64,000 nucleotides of DNA. Source: a virus. Location of the stretch: the IMG/VR virus record IMGVR_UViG_3300046318_000491, positions 1 to 64,000 of that record; one strand, given 5' to 3'. Below are positions 61,417-64,000 of this stretch, one piece after another. The notes beneath the pieces were generated by a model, which made no database searches, had not been told where the DNA came from, and worked only from the letters and a program-made list of their open reading frames with translations. Position 1 is the first letter of the stretch, and every line of letters begins with the position of its first letter. The position numbers and the translations under genes are program-made.

Positions 61417-61504
61417 TATATCTTATTTACTAAAAAAGCCAAATCAATAAGGCTTGCAGTAGTAGGGTAAAATATAAGGGACCACCTATAATTTAGGGAC
61501 TTCC

Positions 61505-61869
61505 GTGTATTGCGCAACCACAAACGTTTATGACATTATTGTCGACCAAGGTGCTACCTTGTTACGCTCTATTGGCCTAAAAAGCTCGGCTAAACAGGTA
61601 GTCACGCTTACTGGGTATACCGGGGTCATGGAAGTTCGCTCCCAAAAAACAGAATCTACTGAAGTAGTCTTAACGTTGACTACATCAAACGGCGGCCTCG
61701 AGATCAATCCCTCTGCCGGAACCGTTCTTATTATTGCATCTCCTGCTCAGACTGCAGGGCTTACTCCAGGTAAATATGTCTACGATTTAGAGATGACAGA
61801 GACCTCGACGGGGATAGTTACTAAAGTAATTCAGGGCAATCTAACAGTTAGACCAGAGGTCACTAAATA

Positions 61870-61870
<1 letters not shown>
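61505..61870 (+). CDS. Small tail-fibre module protein, paralogue of 39493-39855
   Basis: The 121-residue protein starts at a GTG with AGGGA upstream. [39 protein letters not shown] and the C-terminal VRPEVTK match the 39493 product in order. It shares one base with the following collagen-like fibre, just as the other copy does with its fibre gene. It probably forms the attachment domain for the fibre. Confidence 0.7.

Positions 61871-64000
<2,130 letters not shown>

Noticed and set aside
61431-61455. Terminator after the oxygenase array
   Set aside because: The AAGCC/GGCTT stem is weak and no T run follows, so I did not list it as a feature.

Overview
The window looks like part of the genome of a large tailed bacteriophage that infects an actinobacterium. 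The phage assignment rests on long tail-fibre genes with collagen-like and fibre-type repeats, a lysis cassette (holin-like proteins next to an M23 endolysin), dense overlapping genes, an HNH endonuclease, three tRNAs and a tmRNA. The actinobacterial host is an inference from a WhiB-type Fe-S regulator, a DUF3039-like protein, ThyX, an FmdB-like zinc ribbon and a class Ib nrdH-nrdI-nrdE-nrdF cluster. No terminase, portal, capsid or DNA polymerase gene is visible, so this is only part of the genome.

Layout. 1-1568 (minus): a truncated DNA-binding protein and small Cys-rich or Lys-rich proteins, then a 435-base spacer with palindromes. 2004-6042 (mostly plus): an exported Pro-rich protein, two holin-like membrane proteins and an M23 endolysin. 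6092-27545 (mostly minus): many small unknown genes mixed with tRNAs, an HNH endonuclease, five 2OG-Fe(II) oxygenases, two glycosyltransferases, a spermidine-synthase-like protein, a tandem ADP-ribosyltransferase, secreted NlpC/P60 and subtilisin-type enzymes, a DEDDh exonuclease, a DUF4406-dNMP kinase fusion, ThyX and dUTPase. 27594-29641: two paralogous JmjC/cupin-type oxygenases on the plus strand enclose a minus-strand RNA island (tRNA-Thr, tmRNA, uncharacterised structured sequence). 29638-39400 (minus): SGNH hydrolase, carbamoyltransferase, WhiB, ribonucleotide reductase, a beta-propeller glycosidase/phosphorylase-like protein and a methyltransferase. 39493-52628 (plus): tail-fibre and adhesin genes, ending in a protein with a Phe/Tyr-Pro repeat fused to a Hint (intein-like) domain. 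52730-61416 (plus): twelve consecutive genes, ten of them 2OG-Fe(II) oxygenases and two DUF6065-type. 61505-64000 (plus): a paralogue of the first fibre-module gene and a collagen-like fibre running off the right edge.

The most notable content is the oxygenase set: 15 recognisable 2OG-Fe(II) oxygenases plus 2 JmjC/cupin types in 64 kb. Ten sit between two blocks of fibre genes rich in Gly-X-Thr collagen repeats. Six have Lys rather than Arg as the likely 2OG anchor, as in collagen prolyl-4-hydroxylases. A two-gene cassette within the array is tandemly duplicated. With glycosyltransferases, a carbamoyltransferase and methyltransferases also present, my working hypothesis is a phage-encoded system for hydroxylating and then decorating fibre proteins, or other polymers. 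This is inference.

A second pattern is regulatory. At least 15 start codons, nearly all without a Shine-Dalgarno sequence, have a TANNNT hexamer almost always exactly 6 bases upstream, which suggests leaderless transcription. In three successive genes the TAG stop codon of the upstream gene is the first half of that hexamer.

All calls come from reading the sequence and translations; no database search was run.
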